Assembly: GCA_018780265.1 (NCBI GenBank)
Contig: JADMJV010000084.1
Coordinates: forward strand, 1 to 64,000
Direction: 5' to 3'
Source of the DNA: a bacterium
Lineage (GTDB): Bacteria > Vulcanimicrobiota > Xenobia > Xenobiales > JADMJV01
Length of the DNA: 64,000 nt
Under the pieces are notes generated by a model that saw nothing but the letters and a program-made list of their open reading frames with translations, was not told where the DNA came from and ran no database searches. Both the position numbers and the translations under genes were made by a program. Of the stretch, positions 38,580 through 47,011 are shown in pieces (positions within the stretch are counted from its first letter, which is position 1; every line of letters starts with the position of its first letter).

Positions 38580-38585
38580 TACAAT
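38580..38585 (+). promoter_or_regulatory. TACAAT -10 element placing transcription at the CBS gene start
   Basis: TACAAT ends six bases before ATG 38592, so a transcript would begin at or next to the start codon. No Shine-Dalgarno sequence lies between them. No clear -35 is visible. Confidence 0.3.
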
Positions 38586-38591
38586 CAGTCT

Positions 38592-39002
38592 ATGATAGAT
38601 CGTTGGCATGTGTTTCAATTTATGACCCGTAATCCATACTGCGCACATCCTGAAACGACCCTGCGCGAACTGACCACCCATCTGGTGGAACGTCGCGCCA
38701 CGGCCGCGCCGGTCGTCAACCAGGAGGGAGAGATTGTGGGATTGGTGGCCTTGTCTGACGTGGCTGTCGATGCGGTGGTTCAACCCCCCGAGGGGAAGGG
38801 CCGGTTGGTCAGGGACGTTATGCAGCGCCGCGTTTTCGCCATTGACCAGGCCGCTACGGTGATCAAGGCCATAGAGGAGCTAAAGAAGCATCGCGTGCAT
38901 CGCCTGGTGGTGACCGATCATGATCGGGTGGTGGGGGTGGTTTCTTGCCTCGACCTGCTGGACGCGGTCCTGGAAAAGATCGGGTTCCCCCCGGTCGCAT
39001 AA
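38592..39002 (+). CDS. tandem CBS-domain protein
   Basis: A 136-aa protein made of two CBS motifs (about 8-65 and 72-132: VFQFMTRNPYCAHPETTLRELT, VRDVMQRRVFAIDQAATVIKAI). Together these form a Bateman module that usually binds adenosine nucleotides and regulates a partner enzyme or channel. It lies 25 bp before the acetyl-CoA hydrolase/transferase gene, so control of that enzyme by adenylate charge is a reasonable inference. The ATG has no ribosome binding site and sits just after a TACAAT. Confidence 0.9.
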   Translation: MIDRWHVFQFMTRNPYCAHPETTLRELTTHLVERRATAAPVVNQEGEIVGLVALSDVAVDAVVQPPEGKGRLVRDVMQRRVFAIDQAATVIKAIEELKKHRVHRLVVTDHDRVVGVVSCLDLLDAVLEKIGFPPVA

Positions 39003-39027
39003 TAGGAAAGTCTTGAGAAGTAATATC

Positions 39028-40326
39028 GTGAACTTCAATTCAGAGTGGCGCCAACGCGCCGTAAGCCCGGCCGATGTGGTAGCGCACATCCACAGTGGCG
39101 ACCGCATCTTTGTCCATGGGGCGGCCGCCACTCCCAGCGAACTCTTGGAGGCGATGTGTGATCGCGCTGACCTGACCGGTGTGCAGCTCTATCATCTGCA
39201 TTTAGCGGGCGCCTGCCGTTTTGCTCAACCGGAGTTTGCCGGTCGCTTTTTTTCCAATTCTCTTTTCACAGGGCCCTCTTTGCGTACAGCCGTGGCCGAT
39301 GGACGGGCCGATTTCATTCCCACCTTTCTCTCCGACATTCCTGATCTGTTTCGGCTCGGGCGGATACCGCTCAACGTTGCCCTGGTTCAGTTGTCACCGC
39401 CCGACCGGCACGGCAACTGCACGCTGGGCACTTCAGTCGACGCAGCCATGGGCGCGGTGGAGTCGGCCGGGATGGTGCTGGCCATCATCAATGCGCGTAT
39501 GCCCCGCACCCATGGCAACACCGTGGTTCCGTTTGCCAGGATCCACGCCTTCACGATTGTGGACCGGCAAATCCACGAAAGCGAGCCTGCCGAAATTGGT
39601 CCCGTCGAGGAGAAGATCGGTGAAGTGGTGGCCGACCTCATCCCCAACGGTGCTACCCTGCAGATGGGAATCGGGGCCATTCCCGACGCTGTACTGGCGC
39701 GACTGGGAGATAAGCACGATCTGGGGATTCATACCGAGATGTTTTCAGACGGACTCATTCCCCTGTTGCGGGCTGGAGTGGTCAACAACCGCCACAAATC
39801 GGTTCACCCCAATCGCACGGTGACCAGCTTCGTGAGCGGTACCCAGAAGGTGTATGATTTTGTAGACGATAACCTGGCCGTAGAGTTTCATCCGTGCGAC
39901 CGCACCAACGATACTGCGCTGATCCGTAAGAACCCCAGAGTTTGCGCCATCAATTCGGCTCTGGAAATCGACCTGACCGGGCAGGTCTGCGCCGACTCGA
40001 TCGGCTACCGGATCTACTCAGGGATAGGAGGCCAGATGGACTTTGTGCGCGCTGCCGTGCTCTCGCCCGAAGGCAAAGCCATCATTGCCCTACCGTCTAC
40101 CGCGGGCGGAGGCAAGTTCTCGCGCATTGCCCCTCACTTGAAAGAGGGCGCCGGTGTGGTCACTACTCGTGGCCACGTGGAGTGGGTTGCCACCGAATAT
40201 GGGGCGGTCAATCTGCATGGGCTCAATCTTCGGCAGCGCGCTGAAGCCTTGATCTCTTTGGCCCATCCCGATTTTCGCCAGGAACTGGCCCGAGAAATTC
40301 GACAAATTCGCCATTTTCCAGGCTAG
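39028..40326 (+). CDS. acetyl-CoA hydrolase/transferase family protein
   Basis: A 432-aa class-I CoA-transferase of the 4-hydroxybutyrate/succinyl/acetyl-CoA transferase group. The N-terminal domain has VQLYHLHLAG and PDRHGNCTLGTSVDAA. The C-terminal domain has QMGIGAIPDAVLARL, the catalytic Glu in LGIHTEMFSDG, and GGQMDFVRAA. Such enzymes move CoA between acyl-CoA and short carboxylic acids in acetate, succinate or 4-hydroxybutyrate metabolism; the substrate is not decidable here. GTG 39028 with GAGAAG upstream is preferred over the longer frame, which would run back through the CBS gene. Confidence 0.88.
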   Translation: MNFNSEWRQRAVSPADVVAHIHSGDRIFVHGAAATPSELLEAMCDRADLTGVQLYHLHLAGACRFAQPEFAGRFFSNSLFTGPSLRTAVADGRADFIPTFLSDIPDLFRLGRIPLNVALVQLSPPDRHGNCTLGTSVDAAMGAVESAGMVLAIINARMPRTHGNTVVPFARIHAFTIVDRQIHESEPAEIGPVEEKIGEVVADLIPNGATLQMGIGAIPDAVLARLGDKHDLGIHTEMFSDGLIPLLRAGVVNNRHKSVHPNRTVTSFVSGTQKVYDFVDDNLAVEFHPCDRTNDTALIRKNPRVCAINSALEIDLTGQVCADSIGYRIYSGIGGQMDFVRAAVLSPEGKAIIALPSTAGGGKFSRIAPHLKEGAGVVTTRGHVEWVATEYGAVNLHGLNLRQRAEALISLAHPDFRQELAREIRQIRHFPG

Positions 40327-40402
40327 TCGGCTGCGCTGATGTTGGCAGGTGCCGGCCGGCCCCTGCCCAATCTTTTGGTATTCCACGGTTGGAGGACGTC
40401 AC

Positions 40403-43309
40403 TTGCCTGGCAACGGAATAAACCTGGCCTACATCGAGGCGCCCGCGGGAGAGCAGCCCATCAAACTGTGTAAGTTAGAGGTTGAGGCGGTTATCTCCGG
40501 GCTGTATGCCGAGACCCGCCAGACCATGGTCTTCTTCAATCCCAACTCGCGCCCCTTAGAAGGTAACCTCACCTTCCCCATGCCAGAAGGTGCTGTGGTT
40601 TGTGGCTACGCCCTGGATGTGGAAGGCCGGATGGTGGATGGTGTAGTGGTGGCCAGGCAGGAGGCCCGACGCATTCTTGAGGCTGAGATCCGCAAAGGCG
40701 TGGACCCGGGTTTGCTGGAGCAGGTGGCCGGCAATCTCTATCGGACTCGCATTTACCCCCTGCCGGCCCGAGGGACGCGCTGTGTGCACATTACGTATGT
40801 CAACGAGCTTACCTCGGACGGCTGCAGTGCCCACTATCACCTGCCTGTCCCGCGGGCCGCCTGTCTGGAGCGCGTGGCCGTGCGCCTGGAAGTGCGCCAC
40901 TCGCCGGTGGTTCCGGCCCTGACCGGGATGCCCGAGATTGTGTTGCGTGCTCACGAAGGCTGCTGGGTGGCCGAAGGAGACGTCCCCGCCGATGTGCCTC
41001 ACGATTTTCACCTGGTCTTGCCGGAGCTTCCGGAGCGCTTTTCCATGGTGGAGCGCACCTCGGAGGGGGAGGTTTTCTTTTGCGTCAGCGCCGCACAGCC
41101 CCCAAATGAGGGCGAAATTTGGCGCCCACGCCGCCTGGCGGTGGCCTGGGATGCCTCGGGTAGCCGGATGGACTGTCAGGCCGAATTTGAATTGTTGGGG
41201 CGCCTGGCTGAGCAGTGGTCGAACGTTCCCGTGGACCTGGTAGTGGTGCGTCAAAGCCTGGATCCGCCTCAGACCTTTGCCGATTTGGCGTCGCTGCTAA
41301 CTTTTCTGCAGGACCTGCCCGCGGACGGCGCGACCGGACTGTCCCAACTCGACTTTTCTCAGCCCCCTCACCCGGAGTGTGACGCCTGGTTGTTGTGCAG
41401 CGACGGTCTGGACACCGTGGATCCCGGCCTGCCCACCCTTGGTTCGTTGCCCATCTTCGCCATCACCAGTCAGGTTTCCAACAACAGCGCCTGGCTTGGC
41501 TACCTTGCTGAGCACAGTCAAGGTGCCTTTATCAATCTAACCCGGGTGCAGGGCCCCCAGGCGACCGAGATGTTGACCTCCCGGTCGGGGCTCCAGTTGC
41601 CCATTCACTGCCAGGGGGGCAGTCAGGTTCATCTGGCGCGTTCGCCCGGCCGCATTCAGGCCCTGGGTCGCTTGACGCCGGTCGAGCCCTGGGCTCTGGT
41701 CAGCACCGGCCCTTTGGAGGCCTTGCGTGTGGAGGCTCGCGAGGCCCGCAACGGGCGACTGTTGGCCCGGGCCTGGGCGGGTCGAGAACTGGGCGCTCTC
41801 CAGGCTCGTGGTCAGGACGACAGGGCCGCCCTCGAACTGGGCCAGCGCTATGGTCTGGTCACCCCGGGCGCTTCGCTGCTGGTTTTAGAGAATTTGCAGC
41901 AATACCTGGAATACAACGTGTGCCCGCCGGTCAGCCTGCCCGAAATGCGCCAGGCCTTCCTGGACCATCGCGATCGAGATGACCTTGCCAGGGAGTCTTT
42001 GCGACGGGACCATCTGGAAGTGGTGAGTGGTTTGTGGGACGCTCGGGTGAAGTGGTGGGAGCAAGATTTTCGCAGCGGCTGGGACAAATTTGCCCCCAAG
42101 CCCGAGCCTGCCAGGATGGCCGCCCAACCCGATGTTGAGAGCCTTGAGTTGGCCTTGGGGATGGCCAACTGTGACGATGAAGGCGCCTTCCGCTCCGAGC
42201 CTGTGCTGGACGCCTTCTGCTGTGAGCCCATGATGATGGAGATGGAAATGGAAAGCTGCGCGCAAGCGCCCGGAGCACCAGCCATGATGGCAGCCCCGGC
42301 CCCAACGCCTCCACCCCAAGCCCGTGGTGGCGGAGGGTCACCGCACATGGAACCGCCAACCAGCGCCACCATCGCCATTCGAGCCTGGGATCCCGAAACC
42401 CCTTACCTGCGGGCCATGGAAGAAGCCGGCCCAGAACGGGCTTATGAAGCCTATTTACGCTTGCGCCCCGAGTACGCCGCCAGTCCGTCCTTTTTTTTGG
42501 ATTGCGCCGACCGCCTGTTGTCTCATGGCGACAGCCTGCACGGTCTGCGAGTGCTCTCCAATTTGCTGGAAATGGGTCTGGACGATCCACCCCTCATGCG
42601 AATGTACGCCTGGCGATTGCAGCAGGCCGGCCAACTCGATGGAGCCGTTCAGGTGCTGGAGCGAGTGCTTCAACTGCGATCCGACGAACCCCAGTCCTAT
42701 CGCGATCTGGGTCTTGCGCTGGGAGACCGTTGGGAAGCTACTCAGAACCCTGCCGATGCCTACCGTGCCGCTGAGTTGCTCTACGAAGTGATCCATCGTG
42801 ATTGGGAGCGCTTCCCGGAGATCGAATTGATCGCCTTAATGGAACTCAATCGGCTGCTGGCCAGGGCCGAGCGGGCCGCGGTGCCCATGCCTTCAATTGA
42901 TCCCCGCCTTCACAGGCTTCTCGACCTCGACTTGCGCATCAGTATGTCCTGGGATGCCGACCTTACCGACGTTGACCTGCACCTTCACGAGCCCACCGGC
43001 GAGCACGCCTACTATGGCCACAACCAGACGGTCATCGGCGGCCTCGTTTCAAGGGACTTTCGTCAGGGATACGGGCCCGAAGAGTATGTATTGCGCCGCG
43101 CCTACCCCGGTCCCTACGATATTCGAGCCCATTACTTTGGGTCGCATCAGCAAACATTGACCGGTTCGTGCACCGTCCTGGTCCGTGTATTTACCAACTT
43201 TGGTAGGGTCGACGAAGAACGACGGCTCTTGACTTTGCGGCTGGACCGGCCCAGTTCCGAAGAATCGGTGGGGGTGGTTACGATACAAGGGGAGCGTCAG
43301 AGGGTATAG
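40403..43309 (+). CDS. VIT-VWA-TPR-DUF2135 protein
   Basis: A 968-aa protein without signal peptide. A VIT domain (about 15-140) is followed by a VWA domain whose adhesion-site motif is DASGS (250-254). A low-complexity linker with MMMEMEMESC and Ala/Pro/Gly runs lies at about 590-650. TPR-like helices span about 670-830, and a C-terminal DUF2135-like beta domain (SWDADLTDVDLHLHEPTGEHAYYG to GPYDIRAHYFG) follows. VIT-VWA proteins resemble inter-alpha-trypsin inhibitor heavy chains. DUF2135 is the YfaP family, found next to bacterial alpha-2-macroglobulins. TTG 40403 is chosen because GGAGG is at 40391-40395; a longer frame starts at GTG 40349. Confidence 0.85.
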   Translation: MPGNGINLAYIEAPAGEQPIKLCKLEVEAVISGLYAETRQTMVFFNPNSRPLEGNLTFPMPEGAVVCGYALDVEGRMVDGVVVARQEARRILEAEIRKGVDPGLLEQVAGNLYRTRIYPLPARGTRCVHITYVNELTSDGCSAHYHLPVPRAACLERVAVRLEVRHSPVVPALTGMPEIVLRAHEGCWVAEGDVPADVPHDFHLVLPELPERFSMVERTSEGEVFFCVSAAQPPNEGEIWRPRRLAVAWDASGSRMDCQAEFELLGRLAEQWSNVPVDLVVVRQSLDPPQTFADLASLLTFLQDLPADGATGLSQLDFSQPPHPECDAWLLCSDGLDTVDPGLPTLGSLPIFAITSQVSNNSAWLGYLAEHSQGAFINLTRVQGPQATEMLTSRSGLQLPIHCQGGSQVHLARSPGRIQALGRLTPVEPWALVSTGPLEALRVEAREARNGRLLARAWAGRELGALQARGQDDRAALELGQRYGLVTPGASLLVLENLQQYLEYNVCPPVSLPEMRQAFLDHRDRDDLARESLRRDHLEVVSGLWDARVKWWEQDFRSGWDKFAPKPEPARMAAQPDVESLELALGMANCDDEGAFRSEPVLDAFCCEPMMMEMEMESCAQAPGAPAMMAAPAPTPPPQARGGGGSPHMEPPTSATIAIRAWDPETPYLRAMEEAGPERAYEAYLRLRPEYAASPSFFLDCADRLLSHGDSLHGLRVLSNLLEMGLDDPPLMRMYAWRLQQAGQLDGAVQVLERVLQLRSDEPQSYRDLGLALGDRWEATQNPADAYRAAELLYEVIHRDWERFPEIELIALMELNRLLARAERAAVPMPSIDPRLHRLLDLDLRISMSWDADLTDVDLHLHEPTGEHAYYGHNQTVIGGLVSRDFRQGYGPEEYVLRRAYPGPYDIRAHYFGSHQQTLTGSCTVLVRVFTNFGRVDEERRLLTLRLDRPSSEESVGVVTIQGERQRV

Positions 43310-43334
43310 GCCATCCACCGGGAAGGCCCCGCCA

Positions 43335-44393
43335 GTGAAACCGTCTCTTAAGTGGCTTTTAATTTTTGTCCCCGTCGCGGCTTATTTGGAACACACTCAC
43401 GCGGCACCTGCCCTGGTCTTTTTTGCGGCCTGTCTGGCTATCATACCCTTGGCCGGAATCATGGGCCAGGCCACCGAAGTTTTGGCCGACAAAGCCGGAT
43501 CCGCTGTGGGCGGCCTGCTCAACGCTACTTTCGGCAACGCGGCCGAGCTGATCATCTCCTACGTGGCCCTTTCCAAGGGCCTGCACGAAGTGGTCAAGGC
43601 CTCGCTGATCGGCTCAATCATAGGCAACATTTTGTTGGTCATGGGCGCGGCCACCGTCTTGGGAGGTATGAAGCACAAGATCTTACGCTTCAACATTACA
43701 GCAGCTAGCAGTGGTGCCTCCATGTTGTTGCTGTCCGCGGTGGGACTGCTGGTGCCAGCGATGTACGCGCACATGGCCAACAATCCCGAGTCCATTCGTT
43801 CTCTCTCTACCGAAATCGCCGTGATTTTGCTGTGCTGTTATTTGATGAGCCTGTTTTTTACGCTCAAAACTCATAAGTATTTGTTCGACACGAAAGGAGC
43901 TGGTGACTCCGAGTCCGACGAGGCGCACCCGGGTGGTTCCGTCAAGCGCGCCATGTTCACCTTGCTGCTGGCCACTATCGTCGTAGCCTGGATGAGCGAA
44001 GTGCTGGTGGGGGTGGTTGAGGCCGCTTCCGAGGAGATGGGCCTGACCGATGTCTTTGTCGGCATTATTGTGGTGGCCGTGATTGGCAACGCGGCCGAGC
44101 ACAGCAGCGCCGTAATGATGGCCATGAAGGATAAAATGGATGTGGCCTTTGGAATTGCCGTGGGGTCGAGCACTCAAATCGCACTTTTTGTGGCCCCCGT
44201 CTTGATGCTTTCCAGCCTGTTTATGGACAAGCCGATGGACCTGGTGTTCAGCCCCCCCGAGGTAATGGCTGTATTCATCTCGGTGCTGGTGGTGGGCCAG
44301 ATTTCGCAAGACGGCGAATGTCACTGGCTGGAGGGGGTTCAGTTACTATCCGTCTATCTGATCCTGGCCTTCGTCTTTTTCCACATTCGCTAG
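43335..44393 (+). CDS. Cax-type calcium/proton antiporter
   Basis: A 352-aa inner-membrane protein with about ten or eleven hydrophobic segments and the two inverted alpha-repeat motifs of the CaCA superfamily: FGNAAELIISYVAL and IGNAAEHSSAVMMA. This marks the Ca2+/H+ exchanger (Cax) subgroup, which exports calcium or another divalent cation using the proton gradient. Length is typical. GTG 43335 starts 25 bp after the DUF2135 gene. A link with the metal-binding VWA site of the neighbour is only a suggestion. Confidence 0.92.
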   Translation: MKPSLKWLLIFVPVAAYLEHTHAAPALVFFAACLAIIPLAGIMGQATEVLADKAGSAVGGLLNATFGNAAELIISYVALSKGLHEVVKASLIGSIIGNILLVMGAATVLGGMKHKILRFNITAASSGASMLLLSAVGLLVPAMYAHMANNPESIRSLSTEIAVILLCCYLMSLFFTLKTHKYLFDTKGAGDSESDEAHPGGSVKRAMFTLLLATIVVAWMSEVLVGVVEAASEEMGLTDVFVGIIVVAVIGNAAEHSSAVMMAMKDKMDVAFGIAVGSSTQIALFVAPVLMLSSLFMDKPMDLVFSPPEVMAVFISVLVVGQISQDGECHWLEGVQLLSVYLILAFVFFHIR

Positions 44394-44506
44394 GGGGATG
44401 TCGCTCCTTCGGAGAGGAGTGCCTGCACGGCTTGGTCCAGCGGTTCGTCTCAGAGCCTGCCATAACGGATCCTAAGGCTGCGAAGAACGCAGAGGCCGAC
44501 CACGAA

Positions 44507-45103
44507 CTATTTGCGGTAGTGCGTCAGCATGTCACGAAACCATCCGACCGCTTTGTTTGCGACGCCGGAGACCAGCATTAAACCGCCAGCGATGGGAGCC
44601 CCGGAAATCACGGCTCCCGTTGTCAGAGTTAGCAGAATGGGGGCCGTAATACCAAGCGCCAGGGCCCCTCTTCCAATGGCTTCGCCGGTACTCTGGGAGC
44701 CACCCAGACGTTCAGCCAATTGGCCTCCCCACTGACCCATTTTTTGAGAGAGCTTGTCCGCTAAGGCTGCGCCACCGACAGCACCGGCCACGGCCCCAAC
44801 TCCCATACCGGCCACAATGATGCCGGCCGCCACGGGAGCTGAAGCCAGTCCTAATCCCGCCACGGCCAGAGCCGCTGCTGCTGCACCTAAGCTGAGACCT
44901 GTGGCTCCTCCCACTGTCAGTCCGGCTACGTCCGCCACAAACTCGCCTGCCACGCCAACCCCGTCTGCGAAAGCCCCTTTTGAAAAGGAATCGGTCTGTG
45001 TAGGATCAGAACGGAACTCTGCTGGCCCCGGAGGCTGACCCGTATGCGCCACCCGCACTCGGCCCGGAATGCTAGCGGTATACCCAATATTCTGCATATT
45101 CAT
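44507..45103 (-). CDS. glycine-rich membrane protein with disordered N-terminus
   Basis: A 198-aa protein: 40 polar residues (MNMQNIGYTASIPGRVRV and a Pro/Thr/Gln-rich stretch), then long Gly/Ala-rich hydrophobic helices (VADVAGLTVGGATGLSLGAAAAALAVAGLGLASAPVAAG, GVGAVAGAVGGAALADKL, and a C-terminal pair). The GxxxG density is that of glycine-zipper membrane proteins, some of which insert into membranes as pores. There is no cleavable signal peptide. The same design is seen at 59285. No family recognised. Confidence 0.65.
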   Translation of the reverse strand: MNMQNIGYTASIPGRVRVAHTGQPPGPAEFRSDPTQTDSFSKGAFADGVGVAGEFVADVAGLTVGGATGLSLGAAAAALAVAGLGLASAPVAAGIIVAGMGVGAVAGAVGGAALADKLSQKMGQWGGQLAERLGGSQSTGEAIGRGALALGITAPILLTLTTGAVISGAPIAGGLMLVSGVANKAVGWFRDMLTHYRK

Positions 45104-45167
45104 TGCGGGAACTTCGGGATAAGCAGACTTCCTCCTCCCGTGCGGGGATTCATCTTCTCTTGCGATC

Positions 45168-45200
45168 GATTATGTGTCTGGGTTATTTCGCGACGGGCCC
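45168..45200 (-). repeat. solo end related to the 18550-18943 element
   Basis: Thirty-three bases match the right end of the MITE-like element (18911-18943) at 28 positions, ending in the same CGACGGGCCC. No matching left end lies within several hundred bases, and no TAA duplication flanks it. It is probably a decayed copy, four bases beyond the stop of the TPR gene. Confidence 0.45.
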
Positions 45201-45204
45201 ATCG

Positions 45205-46971
45205 TTATTTTTGAGAAGCCATCTGCAGACCCACCCATTGCTGGGCTACAGGATGGTCGGGAGGATAGGTCTTCTTGATGGCATCGATAAGGGGCGAGAG
45301 TAATTTGCCCACGCCGGGACTTTGTCGATTGCGCCATAAGTAGTCGAGCCAGGCCACCTGCTGCATATTTTGGGGCAGGCAGCGGGCCAACTGGTCGAGC
45401 ACTGCATAGGCCTGCTTGCCAACCATTTGATTGAGCAGGTCAAACAGTTCCAGCAAAAGGGGAAGCTGAGTGGGGTCTGCTGAGTAGCTGCGCAAAAAGA
45501 ACTCGCAGGCCGGCTCATAGACTTTTTTGCTCACGTAGATGCGGCCGATATGAGCCAGTGCTTCCGAATTTTGAGGGCTGACCTGAAGAACCTTGCGAAA
45601 ACTCTCAAATGCCTCCTGAGACCGCCCACCGTGTAAATGGGCGCGGGCCAGATTGAGCCATTCGTCTACTTCCGGCTGAGTGGACTTCTTTTCGGTGACC
45701 ACCACCGAATTGGGGTCCAGTTGACCGAGAGCGGCTCGCAGGTCCTCCCGAGTGGGGTTGCGTTGGTAGGCTTCGCGTAAAACTTCGGTAGCTTCTTGCA
45801 TGCATCCCAACTCAACGTGGCAGTCGGCCAGGTCGAGACACAGTTGCACGTCACTTGAGCGAGTCTGCATGGCGGTAAGCAACAAGTCGCGCGCCTCCTG
45901 ATAGATGCCCATCGAGCGCAGCAGCGCAGCCAGAGTGTAGGAGGCAAAGGCGTCATTGGGATCGAGTTGCAATTGGAGGCGCAGGGCGCTGACAGCTTCC
46001 TGCTTGTCCCCTTTCTGAAGGGCAGCTTTGGCCAACAGTCCTTGAATTTCTGGATGTCCACGCTCGATGCTGAGGGCGTTCTTCAGAGAAGAAATGCCCA
46101 GGTCCAAATCGCCCATTTGCAGGGCAAGCGCGCCCAGTTCGGATAGGGCTTGAAAATTGTGAGGCTCTAACTGAACGGCTTTTTTGTGATTCTCCATGGC
46201 TTCATCGTATCTGAATTGCTGTTTGTCACATTCGGCCAGGCCCAGATGAACGGCGGCCGAGGGGGCGTTGGTCAGGAGAAACTTGAAATGGGATTCGGCT
46301 TGATCCATGCGCCCCTGGGCCAGATAGATCTCGCCCAGAGCCTGGCGGATGGCCACGTTTCGAGGAGTAAGAGTCGCCGCCACTTCCAGGTGACGCAGGG
46401 CTTGAGCCGTCATCGCCTCGCTACGGTAGTAAAGACCCAGGCTGGCCTGAACTTCGGCCACTTCAGGGCTGGATTCGAGTTGCTTCTGCAGTGTTTTCAG
46501 GCCTTCGTCTTTTTTGCCTTGCTTGCACAATAGCTCGGCCAGGCGGACACCGTCGATTCCGCGAGTGGGGTCCAGTTGCAGGGCCCGGCGCAAATGGCGA
46601 TCACCCAGTTCGGGTGGGCCAAAGATCAGGCTGGCCCGGGCAAAACCCGAGTGGTAAACGGCGTTGTCGGGCTCCTGGCTGGTCAGGTTGATCAGACGTT
46701 CCAGGCAGCTCTCCAGGAAAAGGGGATAAAGTCCTTTTACCCGGGTGGGTGCTCCGGCGGGCGCGCCCTCGAAGGCAGATTCCCAGTCCTTCAAAGCGCC
46801 GTCGACATCCTTGCGATATCGAATTTTGACTCCGCCCCTATAAAACAGACCCAACCGGTGCCCCGGTTGATACTCCAACAGGGCATCCAACAGACGCATC
46901 GCCTCGGTACCTTCGCCCGACTTGTCTTTGGCTACGGCGGCCTCAAACATGTTGGTGATGTTGTCGCTCAT
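45205..46971 (-). CDS. TPR-repeat protein
   Basis: A 588-aa soluble protein composed almost wholly of tetratricopeptide repeats. Successive 34-residue units are visible, for example AMTAQALRHLEVAATLTPRNVAIRQALGEIYLAQG and AMENHKKAVQLEPHNFQALSELGALALQMG. Ten or more units form a superhelical protein-binding scaffold. There is no signal peptide. ATG 46971 is used because homologous repeat sequence begins after it and the upstream extension overlaps the preceding gene. It is the last gene of a three-gene run with the patatin fusion and the small secreted protein, so it may organise or regulate that system from the cytoplasmic side. Confidence 0.85.
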   Translation of the reverse strand: MSDNITNMFEAAVAKDKSGEGTEAMRLLDALLEYQPGHRLGLFYRGGVKIRYRKDVDGALKDWESAFEGAPAGAPTRVKGLYPLFLESCLERLINLTSQEPDNAVYHSGFARASLIFGPPELGDRHLRRALQLDPTRGIDGVRLAELLCKQGKKDEGLKTLQKQLESSPEVAEVQASLGLYYRSEAMTAQALRHLEVAATLTPRNVAIRQALGEIYLAQGRMDQAESHFKFLLTNAPSAAVHLGLAECDKQQFRYDEAMENHKKAVQLEPHNFQALSELGALALQMGDLDLGISSLKNALSIERGHPEIQGLLAKAALQKGDKQEAVSALRLQLQLDPNDAFASYTLAALLRSMGIYQEARDLLLTAMQTRSSDVQLCLDLADCHVELGCMQEATEVLREAYQRNPTREDLRAALGQLDPNSVVVTEKKSTQPEVDEWLNLARAHLHGGRSQEAFESFRKVLQVSPQNSEALAHIGRIYVSKKVYEPACEFFLRSYSADPTQLPLLLELFDLLNQMVGKQAYAVLDQLARCLPQNMQQVAWLDYLWRNRQSPGVGKLLSPLIDAIKKTYPPDHPVAQQWVGLQMASQK

Positions 46972-47011
46972 GGTCTGTTCTTCGCCACCCCTTGGATGGG
47001 GGCCTACCCCG

